Position numbers and translations under genes: made by a program. DNA of 64,000 nt from Flavobacterium phycosphaerae (GTDB taxonomy: Bacteria > Bacteroidota > Bacteroidia > Flavobacteriales > Flavobacteriaceae): positions 2,820,501-2,884,500 of the forward strand of contig NZ_JAAATZ010000001.1 in NCBI RefSeq assembly GCF_010119235.1, written 5' to 3'. Under the pieces are notes generated by a model. That model made no database searches. It saw only the letters and a list, made by a program, of their open reading frames with translations, and was not told the origin of the DNA. Position 1 is the first letter of the stretch; every line of letters begins with the position of its first letter. Below, piece after piece: positions 17,591 through 26,307 of the stretch.

Positions 17591-19312
17591 ATGCAGCAAC
17601 TCGACTGGATTGTTTTATCGGTAACCTTACTTTTTATAGTTTCCTATGGCGTATACAAAACCCGAGGAAGCAAAAACGTAGAAGATTATATTTTAGGAAA
17701 TAAGGAAACCCCTTGGTGGACGGTAGGTTTATCAGTAATGGCAACACAGGCCAGCGCCATAACCTTCCTCTCTACTCCGGGACAAGCTTATCATGACGGC
17801 ATGGGATTTGTGCAGTTTTATTTCGGTTTGCCGATAGCTATGGTCGTCATTTCCATCACATTTATTCCTATTTACCACAAGCTGAAAGTCTTTACGGCTT
17901 ATGAATATTTAGAAAAAAGATTTGATTTAAAAACACGCTCCTTTACAGCAATCCTCTTTTTGGTACAGCGAGGACTCGGAACCGGATTGACCATTTATGC
18001 TCCGGCGATTATTCTCTCTTCTATTTTGGGGTGGAATCTAACGATGCTGAATGTGATTATCGGCATCATGGTTATCATCTATACTTTTACCGGTGGAACC
18101 AAAGCCGTAAACGTAACTCAAAAGCAACAAATGTTCATCATCATGAGCGGAATGTTTATTACCTTTTTCCTGATATTACATTTATTGCCCAATGATATGA
18201 CGTTCTCCAACGCCTTGCATATTGCCGGTGCCAATGGTAAAATGAACATCTTGGACTTCTCTTTCGATCCTGAAAACCGCTACACGTTTTGGAGTGGCAT
18301 TACCGGGGGATTCTTCCTGATGCTGTCTTATTTTGGTACTGATCAATCGCAAGTGGGACGCTACCTTTCGGGTAAATCAGACCGCGAAAGTCAGATGGGA
18401 TTAATCATGAACGGTTTTCTCAAAGTACCCATGCAGTTCTTTATCTTGTTAACCGGTGTAATGGTGTTTGTCTTTTTCCAATTCAATCCGGTGCCGTTGC
18501 ATTTCAATCCTATTAATAAAAATGCTGTAGAAAAATCAACCTATGCCGAGCAGTACAACTCGCTTGAAAAACAGCTAACCAATTTATCCGAAGAAAAAAA
18601 AGAATACAACCTGCTGTATATTGACCATTTAAATCAAAATTACGACAACCCTATTTTAAGAAACAAACTGGTTTCACTCTCCGGAAAAGAAAAAGATTTA
18701 CGCGAACAAGCCAAAGAAATCATTGAAAAAGTAGACGGAAAAGCAGAAACCAACGACAAAGATTATGTTTTCATTTACTTCATATTGCATTACCTGCCGT
18801 CAGGTTTAATCGGACTCTTGTTGGCCGTAATATTCTCAGCAGCCATGTCTTCTTCCGCTTCGGGCTTAACGGCATTAGCTTCTACAACAGCTATCGACAT
18901 ATACAAACGAAACGTCAAAGGCGAAAAATCAGAGAAACATTTTGTAAATGCTACCAAAGCATTCACACTACTTTGGGGAATTATAGCCATACTTTTTGCT
19001 TGCGTAGGAACCTTGTTTGAAAACCTAATTCAGCTGGTAAACATAGTAGGCTCTATATTCTACGGAACCGTATTAGGTGTTTTTCTGGTTGGTTTTTATA
19101 TCAAATACGTTAAAGCCAATGCCATTTTTTTCAGTGCCGTCATCAGCCAAACTACCATCTTTTTCATTTACTATTACACTATTCACATCTATCCTACCGG
19201 ACAGGAAAAACTGGGTTACCTGTGGCTGAACTTCATCGGAGCTACATTAACGGTGGTCTTGTCCATCCTTTTCCAATTGGTGTTGAAAGATAAAGAAAAA
19301 GAAATCGCATAA
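17591..19312 (+). CDS. Na+/solute symporter (SSS family)
   Basis: 573 residues with about 13-14 transmembrane helices. Conserved SSS segments include FLSTPGQAYHDGMGF, FTGGTKAVNVTQKQQ, FLMLSYFGTDQSQVGRYLSG and VIFSAAMSSSASGLTALAST. A charged insert of about 85 residues (about 308-392, with NSLEKQLTNLSEEKKEY) interrupts the membrane core and looks like a coiled coil. The family uses the sodium gradient to import sugars, sialic acid, amino acids or similar. The substrate is unknown. It is co-transcribed with the PIG-L deacetylase and the 34-residue peptide. Confidence 0.9.
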   Translation: MQQLDWIVLSVTLLFIVSYGVYKTRGSKNVEDYILGNKETPWWTVGLSVMATQASAITFLSTPGQAYHDGMGFVQFYFGLPIAMVVISITFIPIYHKLKVFTAYEYLEKRFDLKTRSFTAILFLVQRGLGTGLTIYAPAIILSSILGWNLTMLNVIIGIMVIIYTFTGGTKAVNVTQKQQMFIIMSGMFITFFLILHLLPNDMTFSNALHIAGANGKMNILDFSFDPENRYTFWSGITGGFFLMLSYFGTDQSQVGRYLSGKSDRESQMGLIMNGFLKVPMQFFILLTGVMVFVFFQFNPVPLHFNPINKNAVEKSTYAEQYNSLEKQLTNLSEEKKEYNLLYIDHLNQNYDNPILRNKLVSLSGKEKDLREQAKEIIEKVDGKAETNDKDYVFIYFILHYLPSGLIGLLLAVIFSAAMSSSASGLTALASTTAIDIYKRNVKGEKSEKHFVNATKAFTLLWGIIAILFACVGTLFENLIQLVNIVGSIFYGTVLGVFLVGFYIKYVKANAIFFSAVISQTTIFFIYYYTIHIYPTGQEKLGYLWLNFIGATLTVVLSILFQLVLKDKEKEIA

Positions 19313-19317
19313 AAAAA

Positions 19318-19347
19318 CCACGAATTCCTGGTGGGTTCGTGGCTTCT
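19318..19347. terminator. Bidirectional terminator
   Basis: Stem CCACGAA/TTCGTGG (19318-19324 and 19336-19342), preceded by A7 and followed by CTTCTTTTATTTT. It lies between the convergent symporter and DUF2911 genes. Confidence 0.7.
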
Positions 19348-19368
19348 TTTATTTTATTGGAAAAGGAA

Positions 19369-20223
19369 TTATTTCTTACTCCATTCCTTGATACTGTCGT
19401 TATTCATTTTAACGTAATCGGCATTCTTAGCTTTTTCGGCTGCGGCTAATGATAATTTTGCGGTTTCAATAGCATTCTTTTTATCGCCTAATTTGGCCTG
19501 AATTAAGGACTTCAAACGCAATTGCCAAAAAGGAACATCTTCACCCGGTTTAACCATGGAAACGGCTTTGTTTACATAGTCCAACGCTTTGTTTAAATCA
19601 CCATTTGACTGATAAAAATATTGTGCGGCAGAGAAATAGTCTCCGGCAGTTGGTCCGGCTAATGCTTTTTCAATGCTGGCCATAGCGGCTTTTTGTGTTG
19701 GCACTTCAAATTTCAATGACACCATCGTTTTCTCCCAAGAAATATCTAAAGTAGCGCTGTCATTAGTCAAATTATTAATCGAAACCGTAAGCGATTCTAC
19801 CGGATTACCTAAAGCAATAGGGTCAACATTGGTGGTATAAGCTACTTTGTTAACATCCCAGTTGTCCGGGGTACCCCAATTATCCGTGTCGGTATAAAAA
19901 ATTACTTCCCACATATCGGCTTTTGGCGTAGTATATAAAGCATACTTTCCTTTTTTCAATGTAGTTCCTTTGATGACAACATCTTCACTAAATGTTACGG
20001 TCGTATTAGCATTAGCTCCTGTTCTCCATAATTTTCCAAAAGGCACTAAATCGCCAAAAACTACACGCCCTTTAGCGCTGGGTCTTGAATAATCAACAGT
20101 AACATCGGTCAATCCAACTACTTGCGTTAGTGTGGAGTGCGGACTTGGAGCAGGTGTTTTCACTTGAGCGTGAATCACATAGTTAGCAATGATGGTTGCC
20201 AAAACAAAAATAATTTTTTTCAT
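19369..20223 (-). CDS. DUF2911 domain exported protein with TPR-like tail
   Basis: 284 residues with a signal peptide ending near NYVIHAQ. The DUF2911 domain occupies about residues 25-180. Typical blocks are VDYSRPSAKGRVVFGDLVPF, GKLWRTGANANTT, LKKGKYALYTTP and WGTPDNWD. The rest is helical and TPR-like (QYFYQSNGDLNKALDYVNKA). The family is common in Bacteroidetes and has no known activity. A TAAATTTG -7 element lies on the minus strand at 20250-20257, and the gene diverges from the SRPBCC gene. Confidence 0.85.
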   Translation of the reverse strand: MKKIIFVLATIIANYVIHAQVKTPAPSPHSTLTQVVGLTDVTVDYSRPSAKGRVVFGDLVPFGKLWRTGANANTTVTFSEDVVIKGTTLKKGKYALYTTPKADMWEVIFYTDTDNWGTPDNWDVNKVAYTTNVDPIALGNPVESLTVSINNLTNDSATLDISWEKTMVSLKFEVPTQKAAMASIEKALAGPTAGDYFSAAQYFYQSNGDLNKALDYVNKAVSMVKPGEDVPFWQLRLKSLIQAKLGDKKNAIETAKLSLAAAEKAKNADYVKMNNDSIKEWSKK

Positions 20224-20357
20224 GAGATTGGTTTTTTTTGATGTTGGTTCAAATTTACAAATAGTATAAGTTGACGAATGTTAAGAATAACTTAAATATA
20301 TTTGTTTAATGTTTATTAAAAATAATTAAACATTTTGTACTTTTACAAAAAATAACA

Positions 20358-20828
20358 ATGAAAATATACTCCCTGCATACCAAACAAAACCTGCCCATTT
20401 CCCTAGAAGAAGCATGGGAATTCCTATCCAACCCAAAAAACCTGAAAGTCATTACCCCGGATTACATGGGATTCAAAACTTTATCAGGTGATGACAGAGC
20501 TATGTTTTCGGGACAAATTATTCAGTATATAGTAACGCCTGTCTTAGGTATTCCTATGAAATGGGTCACCGAAATTACTCATGTAAAAGACCAAACCTAT
20601 TTTGTAGACGAACAACGCTTCGGGCCTTATGCCTTATGGCACCACAAGCATTTCTTAAAAGAAATTCCGGGCGGCGTAGAAATGGAAGATATAGTAGATT
20701 ACAAACTTCCTTTGGGTATCTTGGGCCAATTGGTACATCCTTTTTTAGTAAAACCCAAACTAGACGAAATCTTTACGTATAGAAGAACAAAACTAATTGA
20801 ATTGTTTGGCGAATTTAAACAACCTTAA
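20358..20828 (+). CDS. SRPBCC (START-like) ligand-binding protein
   Basis: 156 residues. The helix-grip fold of SRPBCC proteins is visible: LPISLEEAWEFLSNPKNL, then FSGQIIQY, FVDEQRFGPYALWHHKH and a C-terminal helix with KLDEIFTYRRTKLIELFG. Such proteins bind hydrophobic ligands. It is followed at once by an SDR gene and a photolyase, a grouping likely transcribed together. The ligand is unknown. Confidence 0.8.
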   Translation: MKIYSLHTKQNLPISLEEAWEFLSNPKNLKVITPDYMGFKTLSGDDRAMFSGQIIQYIVTPVLGIPMKWVTEITHVKDQTYFVDEQRFGPYALWHHKHFLKEIPGGVEMEDIVDYKLPLGILGQLVHPFLVKPKLDEIFTYRRTKLIELFGEFKQP

Positions 20829-20829
20829 A

Positions 20830-21534
20830 ATGAAAAACATACTGTTAATAGGCGGTTCCTATGGTATTGGCCTAGCCTTAGTCAAAGAACTGCAAAACGA
20901 TCACCATGTTTATGTGGCTTCCAGAACAAGTGAAAACCTGTCAGGATTGCATTGCACCCACATTCCCTTTGATGCCTTGACGGATACATTAGACAAAACT
21001 AAACTCCCCGAAGTACTTGACGGACTAGTGTATTGCCCGGGAAGTATTAACCTGCGACCTTTTAAAGGCTTAAAACCCGAAGCTTTTGAAGCTGATTTAC
21101 AAATCAATTTCATTAGTTTGATCAAAGTCATTCAAACGGTTTTACCTAACTTAACCGCTTCGGAACAGTCGAGTATAGTGCTGTTTAGTTCTGTAGCCGC
21201 CGGTATGGGCATGCCGTTTCATACCAGTGTAGCCGCAGCCAAAGGGGCTATCGAAGGTTTTGCCAAAGCCTTAGCAGCCGAATACGCTCCCAAAATAAGA
21301 GTCAATGTAATAGCGCCTTCTTTAACGGATACGCCTTTAGCTGATAAATTCTTAAACTCCGAGGAGAAGAAAGATAAGTCAGCCCAACGTCATCCGTTAA
21401 AACGTGTGGGGACTGCTCAGGATATGGCGCAAATGGCCGACTTTCTGCTAAGCGATAAAAGCAGTTGGATTTCGGGACAAATTTTTCATGTGGATGGCGG
21501 TATGTCAACCCTTTTAGTTAATGCTAATTCATAA
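20830..21534 (+). CDS. Short-chain dehydrogenase/reductase
   Basis: 234 residues from the ATG at 20830. The longer frame begins with TTG inside the previous gene and is not needed. The NAD(P) site is LIGGSYGIGLALVKEL. The usual YxxxK active site is altered: the segment after VVLFSSVAAGMGMPF reads HTSVAAAKGAIEGFAKALA, so a His-Thr-Ser-Val replaces the catalytic Tyr region while the Lys remains. DGLVYCPGSINLRPF and SWISGQIFHVDGGMS are conserved SDR blocks. It could be catalytic with a variant active site or a divergent SDR. It lies one base after the SRPBCC gene. Confidence 0.82.
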   Translation: MKNILLIGGSYGIGLALVKELQNDHHVYVASRTSENLSGLHCTHIPFDALTDTLDKTKLPEVLDGLVYCPGSINLRPFKGLKPEAFEADLQINFISLIKVIQTVLPNLTASEQSSIVLFSSVAAGMGMPFHTSVAAAKGAIEGFAKALAAEYAPKIRVNVIAPSLTDTPLADKFLNSEEKKDKSAQRHPLKRVGTAQDMAQMADFLLSDKSSWISGQIFHVDGGMSTLLVNANS

Positions 21535-21537
21535 GAT

Positions 21538-22824
21538 ATGAACCTGTTTTGGTTTCGTCGCGACTTGCGATTAGAGGATAACGTCGGCTTATTTCACGCT
21601 TTAAAAAACAGTGATGAAGTGCTTCCTATCTTTATTTTTGATGAAACAATACTTGCTCAACTGCCCAAAGACGATGCGCGTGTAACGTTCATTCACAAGC
21701 AATTAGAAAAAATGCAAAGCCAATTAAACTCCATCGGGAAGTCGATGGCGGTGTTTTATGGCGAACCATTTGAAGTATTCAACAAAATCCTGACGGAAAA
21801 CAACATTAAAACGGTTTATACCAATCACGATTACGAACCTTACGCCCGCAAACGTGATCTGGAATTGTACCATTTATTCCAAGAATATGACATCGAATTC
21901 AAAACCAGTAAAGACCAAGTAATCTTTGAAAAAAGTGAAGTGGTTAAAGACGACGGTACGCCTTATGTTGTCTATACACCATATTCAAAAAAGTGGAAAG
22001 AAAACTTTAAGAAGATAACCTTAACAAACTACGATTCAGAAAACTACCTCAACAAAATAGCAGTCCACACCTATCCGTTTTTAAGCTTAGAAAATATTGG
22101 TTTTGAAAAATCTTCCATCCAAGTTACGCCTTATGATGTATCCGAAACGTTGATTCAAAACTACGAAGCCACACGCAATTACCCGGCGATGAACAAAACG
22201 TCCTACTTGGGCATTTACTTCCGCTTTGGTGCTGTTTCTATCCGAAAGATGGTAGCTAAAGCCATAGCCGAAAAAAACGAGACCTTTTGGAACGAACTGA
22301 TATGGCGGGAGTTTTTTATGCAAATCCTTTGGCACTTTCCGCACACCACTACTAAAAGTTTCCGCGATAAATACGATGCCATCCGTTGGGACAATAACGA
22401 AGCCTTGTTCCAAAAATGGTGCGACGGACAAACAGGTTACCCGTTCGTAGATGCCGGAATGCGCGAACTGAATACCACCGGACATATGCACAACCGTGTT
22501 AGAATGATTGTGGCCAGTTTTTTATGCAAACATTTATTAATCGACTGGCGTTGGGGAGAAGCCTATTTTGCCACCAAACTATTAGATTACGAACAAGCCA
22601 GCAATGTCGGGAATTGGCAATGGGCCGCCGGTAGCGGTGTAGATGCAGCGCCTTACTTCAGAATCTTTAACCCGACAGAACAAATCAAGAAGTTTGACAA
22701 AGACTTGGCCTATATCAAAAAGTGGGTGCCGGAACTGAATACGTTAGACTATCCACTTCCTATCGTGGATCACAAAGAAGCACGAGAGCGTTGCTTAGTG
22801 ACGTATAAAAAAGCGGTGGGTTAA
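21538..22824 (+). CDS. phrB: Deoxyribodipyrimidine photolyase / cryptochrome family protein
   Basis: 428 residues. The N-terminal antenna domain starts with NLFWFRRDLRLEDNVGL. The FAD-binding C-terminal domain holds FWNELIWREFFMQILW, GYPFVDAGMRELNTTGHMHN and WAAGSGVDAAPYFRIFNP, all typical of CPD photolyases. It repairs cyclobutane pyrimidine dimers with blue light. The start lies 3 bases after the SDR stop. Its stop overlaps that of the convergent HAD gene by four bases. Class (DNA repair versus signalling) is inferred from conservation only. Confidence 0.92.
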   Translation: MNLFWFRRDLRLEDNVGLFHALKNSDEVLPIFIFDETILAQLPKDDARVTFIHKQLEKMQSQLNSIGKSMAVFYGEPFEVFNKILTENNIKTVYTNHDYEPYARKRDLELYHLFQEYDIEFKTSKDQVIFEKSEVVKDDGTPYVVYTPYSKKWKENFKKITLTNYDSENYLNKIAVHTYPFLSLENIGFEKSSIQVTPYDVSETLIQNYEATRNYPAMNKTSYLGIYFRFGAVSIRKMVAKAIAEKNETFWNELIWREFFMQILWHFPHTTTKSFRDKYDAIRWDNNEALFQKWCDGQTGYPFVDAGMRELNTTGHMHNRVRMIVASFLCKHLLIDWRWGEAYFATKLLDYEQASNVGNWQWAAGSGVDAAPYFRIFNPTEQIKKFDKDLAYIKKWVPELNTLDYPLPIVDHKEARERCLVTYKKAVG

Positions 22825-23477
22825 TGAATATGCTTAATTAGGTCGTAACTCAATTCTTTAAAACTGCTAATCACTTTATCGGCCTTGCTGTAATCCTGCA
22901 TTTTCGAATGATAGCTGTCGTACCCTATGCAATAAATTCCGGCCGCTTTAGCCGCTAAAATACCATTGGTACTGTCTTCAATGACTATACAGTTTTCTAT
23001 AGGGGTTTGTGCCAAATAAGCAGCGTGCTGAAAAATAGCCGGATGCGGTTTTGACTTAGGAAAATCTTCCCCCGAAACGATATGGGTAAAATATTGATGC
23101 AACTGAAACCTATCGAATATTCTGTTAATCGTAACGGTGGCTGAGGACGAAGCCAAAACCAACTGCATCCCATTGGCATACAATTCTTTAATTAAATCTT
23201 CAACGCCTTCCAGCAAATACAAATCTTCTTTGCTGTCAAAAGCATCGTTAAACAATTGGCGTTTGGTTTCTACCAAATCAGCCACCTCTTCTTTCAGGTT
23301 GAATTGGGCCTTGAGTCGCTCAAAAATATTTTTGGTGGAGTTCCCCGTAAACGAAGCATACATTTCGGGCGTAACCGCTATGTTGAGTTGCTTAAAATGC
23401 TGGTAGTAAGCATAATGATGTACCGGTTCGGTGTCCACAATTACACCATCCATATCAAAGATTACGGTCTGTATCAT
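22821..23477 (-). CDS. HAD-superfamily phosphatase / phosphoglucomutase-like
   Basis: 218 residues. Motif I FDMDGVIVDTEP (about 7-18), a helical cap (about 18-85), motif II VLASSSATV, motif III Lys in FPKSKPHPAIF and motif IV VIEDSTNGILAAKAAG are all present. This layout matches the beta-phosphoglucomutase/DhaK-like subfamily (sugar phosphatases or mutases). The substrate is not determinable. It is convergent with the photolyase, sharing overlapping stops. Confidence 0.88.
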   Translation of the reverse strand: MIQTVIFDMDGVIVDTEPVHHYAYYQHFKQLNIAVTPEMYASFTGNSTKNIFERLKAQFNLKEEVADLVETKRQLFNDAFDSKEDLYLLEGVEDLIKELYANGMQLVLASSSATVTINRIFDRFQLHQYFTHIVSGEDFPKSKPHPAIFQHAAYLAQTPIENCIVIEDSTNGILAAKAAGIYCIGYDSYHSKMQDYSKADKVISSFKELSYDLIKHIH

Positions 23478-23504
23478 AGGTAGAGAAGCTGGGCAGCTAC
23501 GTTT

Positions 23505-24227
23505 TTATTTTTCTGATTTTAACAAATGCTTGATCACAGTTTCGGCCGCGTGCAACCCAAAAAGACAAGGCATCCAACTGTTGGTCCCATAAAACGACTT
23601 TTTAAAGTTTTTACCATCGGTCAGTTTAACGCTGGATTGATCGGGCATTTCGGTTGAGAATACCGCTTTAATCCCTTTGGATATTTTGGCGTCTTTCAAC
23701 CGCTTACGAACGTTTTTGGCCAACGGGCAATACTCTGTTCGGCTAATGTCGCGCACTTTTACTTTACTGGCCTCGTATTTGCCTCCGGCGCCCATACTGC
23801 TGATGGCTTTTACTTTTTTGCGTTTGGCAGCAATTAATAAATTCAGTTTGGGCGTTATACTGTCAATGCAATCTAAGACGTAATCAAATTCGGGTGTCAC
23901 AATTTCCAACGCTCTTTCAGGCGAAAGGAACTCTTCTACTCTAACCAAGTTCAGCTCAGGGTTAATATCCATCAATCGATCCCCAACCACATGCACCTTG
24001 GGCATCCCCACGGTCGAATGTAAGGCAGGCAACTGACGGTTTACATTGGTAATATCTACCACATCCCCATCAACAATGGTCATATTCCCTACCCCGGCAC
24101 GAACCAAAAACTCAGCCGCAAACGAGCCTACGCCTCCCAGTCCGACTACCAAAATATTGGCGTTTTTTAACTTGTTTAACCCTTCGGCTTTAAATAAAAG
24201 CTCTGCTCTTTCTTGCCACTTTGCCAT
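23505..24227 (-). CDS. tcdA: tRNA threonylcarbamoyladenosine dehydratase (TcdA-like, E1/ThiF fold)
   Basis: 240 residues from the ATG at 24227. The upstream 16 codons of the open frame look untranslated. An adenylation fold with VVGLGGVGSFAAEFLVRAGV (Gly-rich) and VDGDVVDITNVNRQ is followed by DCIDSITPKLNLLIAAKRK and SSMGAGGK, the hallmark of TcdA/CsdL. The enzyme converts t6A37 in tRNA to its cyclic form using ATP. It lies 27 bases from the HAD gene on the same strand. Confidence 0.9.
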   Translation of the reverse strand: MAKWQERAELLFKAEGLNKLKNANILVVGLGGVGSFAAEFLVRAGVGNMTIVDGDVVDITNVNRQLPALHSTVGMPKVHVVGDRLMDINPELNLVRVEEFLSPERALEIVTPEFDYVLDCIDSITPKLNLLIAAKRKKVKAISSMGAGGKYEASKVKVRDISRTEYCPLAKNVRKRLKDAKISKGIKAVFSTEMPDQSSVKLTDGKNFKKSFYGTNSWMPCLFGLHAAETVIKHLLKSEK

Positions 24228-24385
24228 TACTGAATTCTTATTTTTTTGGATTATTAGACTAAAAACAAGCCGCAAAAATAAACAAAAATATACAATGGTA
24301 CTGTTAACAGTATAAGTCGGATTTTATAAATACGTTTAAAAAAGTTGTACATTAGCTTTCTATGCTGCATTTGTTTAAATAATGT

Positions 24386-24577
24386 TTGCCCGCTGAAAGC
24401 AAAGAGATTCCACGATATAAATTGTATTTATACATTGAAAATATTGCATTCGACAACGCTATCCAAAGCGGCGCCAAACTAATCAGTCCGATTTCAGACA
24501 GAGATTGGGGTGACCGAGCCTGCTATTTTGCTGATTTGGATGGCCATATTATTGCTTTTGCTGAAAAAATAAACTAA
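24386..24577 (+). pseudogene. C-terminal fragment of a VOC (glyoxalase-fold) protein
   Basis: About 63 codons encode only the second half of a VOC module: LYLYIENIAFDNAIQSGAKL, then WGDRACYFADLDGHIIAFAE. A normal member has about 120 residues. The frame is closed upstream by TAA at 24380-24382, and no first half can be read in the preceding 100 bases in any frame. The only possible start is a TTG. I regard it as a gene remnant. Confidence 0.65.
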
Positions 24578-24583
24578 CTCCTT

Positions 24584-24979
24584 ATGAAAAAAATAACGCT
24601 TTTACTGCTACTGCTTTGTTCTCTTACCGGCTTTTCTCAAAGTACCGAAACCCAAGCCGATAATAACATTTACAATACGGCCGGTATCGACACCAAACCC
24701 GAATTTCCGGGAGGCATTGAAAAATTGAATGCTATGGTCAATGAAAGCTACCTGAAATCAGGCTATGCCTCAGAAAAAAAAGGAAAAGTATACGCTATGT
24801 TTGTAATCGAAAAGGATGGCTCGCTTACCGATGTGAAAATCTTGCGTCAGGTAGATATCCTGAAAGCCAAAGAGCTGGTTCGAATCTTAACCACCTTACC
24901 CGTAAAGTGGACTCCGGGAAAACAAAACGGCAAAACGGTTAGAGTACTTTATTCGCTCCCTTTAATCATTGGGACTTAA
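24584..24979 (+). CDS. Exported TonB C-terminal-domain protein
   Basis: 131 residues with a signal peptide (LLLLLCSLTGFSQ). The mature part has the TonB_C fold as in Bacteroidetes energy transducers: DTKPEFPGGIEKLNAMV, KVYAMFVIEKDGSLTDVKIL and LPVKWTPGKQNGKTVRVLYS. It has no N-terminal membrane anchor or proline-rich linker, so it is not a full TonB. It may act as an accessory or a free domain. It starts 7 bases after the VOC remnant. Confidence 0.8.
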   Translation: MKKITLLLLLLCSLTGFSQSTETQADNNIYNTAGIDTKPEFPGGIEKLNAMVNESYLKSGYASEKKGKVYAMFVIEKDGSLTDVKILRQVDILKAKELVRILTTLPVKWTPGKQNGKTVRVLYSLPLIIGT

Positions 24980-25019
24980 ACCGTTATAAGATTCCCCACA
25001 AAAACAAAGCAATACCCTA

Positions 25020-25370
25020 ATGGAAAAGAACAAAATATATACGATGATAGTGGCCGGTGTCTATCCGCATTATATTAACAAAGCCGAGAAAAAAGGACGC
25101 ACCAAAGCCGAAGTAGATGCCATTATTTATTGGTTAACCGGCTATGACGAAAAGAGCTTGCAACAACAAATAGACCTACGTGTTGATTTTGAAACGTTCT
25201 TTAATCAGGCACCTCAACTTAACCCTAATGCTAACAAAATTACCGGTGTTATTTGCGGGTATCGGGTAGAAAACATTGAAGATGCCCTAGTGCAAAAGGT
25301 ACGCTATTTAGACAAGTTGATTGATGAATTGGCCAAAGGAAAAGCCATGGAGAAGATTTTAAGAAAGTAA
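25020..25370 (+). CDS. DUF2200 family protein
   Basis: 116 residues, the normal length of the family. The N-terminal [20 protein letters not shown] and [16 protein letters not shown] are the DUF2200 hallmarks, and [20 protein letters not shown] follows. It is a cytoplasmic protein of unknown function found in many bacteria. It is convergent with the hypothetical gene at 25375, with 4 bases between their ends. Confidence 0.88.
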   Translation: MEKNKIYTMIVAGVYPHYINKAEKKGRTKAEVDAIIYWLTGYDEKSLQQQIDLRVDFETFFNQAPQLNPNANKITGVICGYRVENIEDALVQKVRYLDKLIDELAKGKAMEKILRK

Positions 25371-25374
25371 GGTT

Positions 25375-26094
25375 TTAAACTAAATCCACTATCACCACAC
25401 TCTTACTTGCATCCTCTAACATAGGAATATAAGTTCCCCTTGCATTAATATAAAACTGTACTTCCAGTAAAGTAAATACGGTACCGATGGTATTGGCTTT
25501 TATAGGCAAGGGTAAGTTCATTCGCTTTGGCAAAGAAGTTTTGCTTTCCAGAATACAGTTGGTGCTGACTAATTCAAGGGCATCAGTGGTAAAATCAAAA
25601 GCCAAGCGATGCACCCTAAACCCAATGTAGTTGGCTGTTTCAGGAAACAGTAGGTCATTTGTTTTAAAGGTTAAAGAGTCTTTGCTAATCTGACAGGCTA
25701 GGATCATTTTAGCCTCAGGGTTAAAATTGTACCCTTTTAGTTGTTGCTTGCCTTCAAGGGTGGTTAAAGCAGTTGTCAAGTGTCGTTCTCCTCGGACAGC
25801 CGTGGTATCACAAGTAATTACTTCTCTCATTTTCTTAGTAAAAGCATTGACCACGGCCAAGTTGTTTTGTTTGGGCAAAATACCATACAAAGCCACTCGT
25901 ATTGCTTTGCACAAGGAAGAAACGTTTCCGAACTCTTTTGCCGTTTGCCGACTGGGTTCATAATGAGCCGCATTTTTCAGCGTTTCCGTAGCAAAGCCGC
26001 TTACGGCCTTCACTACTACTCTATCGCCCCAAGGGTACAATACATAATTCCCTATTCTTTTAGGAAAATCACCTTCTGTTTTTAAAATAGCCAT
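25375..26094 (-). CDS. Hypothetical protein, unrecognised
   Basis: 239 residues without a signal peptide or membrane helix. The start at 26094 is followed by AILKTEGDFPKRIGNYVLYP. Predicted beta strands dominate (VQFYINARGTYIPMLED near the end). I do not recognise a domain. Short 11-bp direct repeats (26116-26151) and an imperfect inverted partner lie just upstream in the probable 5' region. The size and style are those of orphan flavobacterial proteins. Confidence 0.6.
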   Translation of the reverse strand: MAILKTEGDFPKRIGNYVLYPWGDRVVVKAVSGFATETLKNAAHYEPSRQTAKEFGNVSSLCKAIRVALYGILPKQNNLAVVNAFTKKMREVITCDTTAVRGERHLTTALTTLEGKQQLKGYNFNPEAKMILACQISKDSLTFKTNDLLFPETANYIGFRVHRLAFDFTTDALELVSTNCILESKTSLPKRMNLPLPIKANTIGTVFTLLEVQFYINARGTYIPMLEDASKSVVIVDLV

Positions 26095-26115
26095 CGTAAC
26101 TCTCTTTTATCTTGT

Positions 26116-26151
26116 TCGGGTTTTAGTCGGGTTTTGTTCGGGTTTTGTTCG
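26116..26151. repeat. 11-bp tandem repeat, about 3.3 units
   Basis: Units TCGGGTTTTAG, TCGGGTTTTGT, TCGGGTTTTGT, then TCG. A related sequence in the opposite sense (AAAACCGAACC) lies near 26237-26247. The pair could fold into an imperfect hairpin in the leader of the minus-strand hypothetical gene. Confidence 0.7.
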
Positions 26152-26307
26152 TACCTGTGCTACCCTAAGGTAGGGGCAAAAAACCATCACTTTGCGAAAA
26201 AAACATCTTTTTGCGAACAAAGACAAAACAAAAACCGAACCAAAACAGACGACTAATGTATTGGAGCGTGCAAATCAACCCATAGAATAAAAAAAGGAAC
26301 CCTGAAA

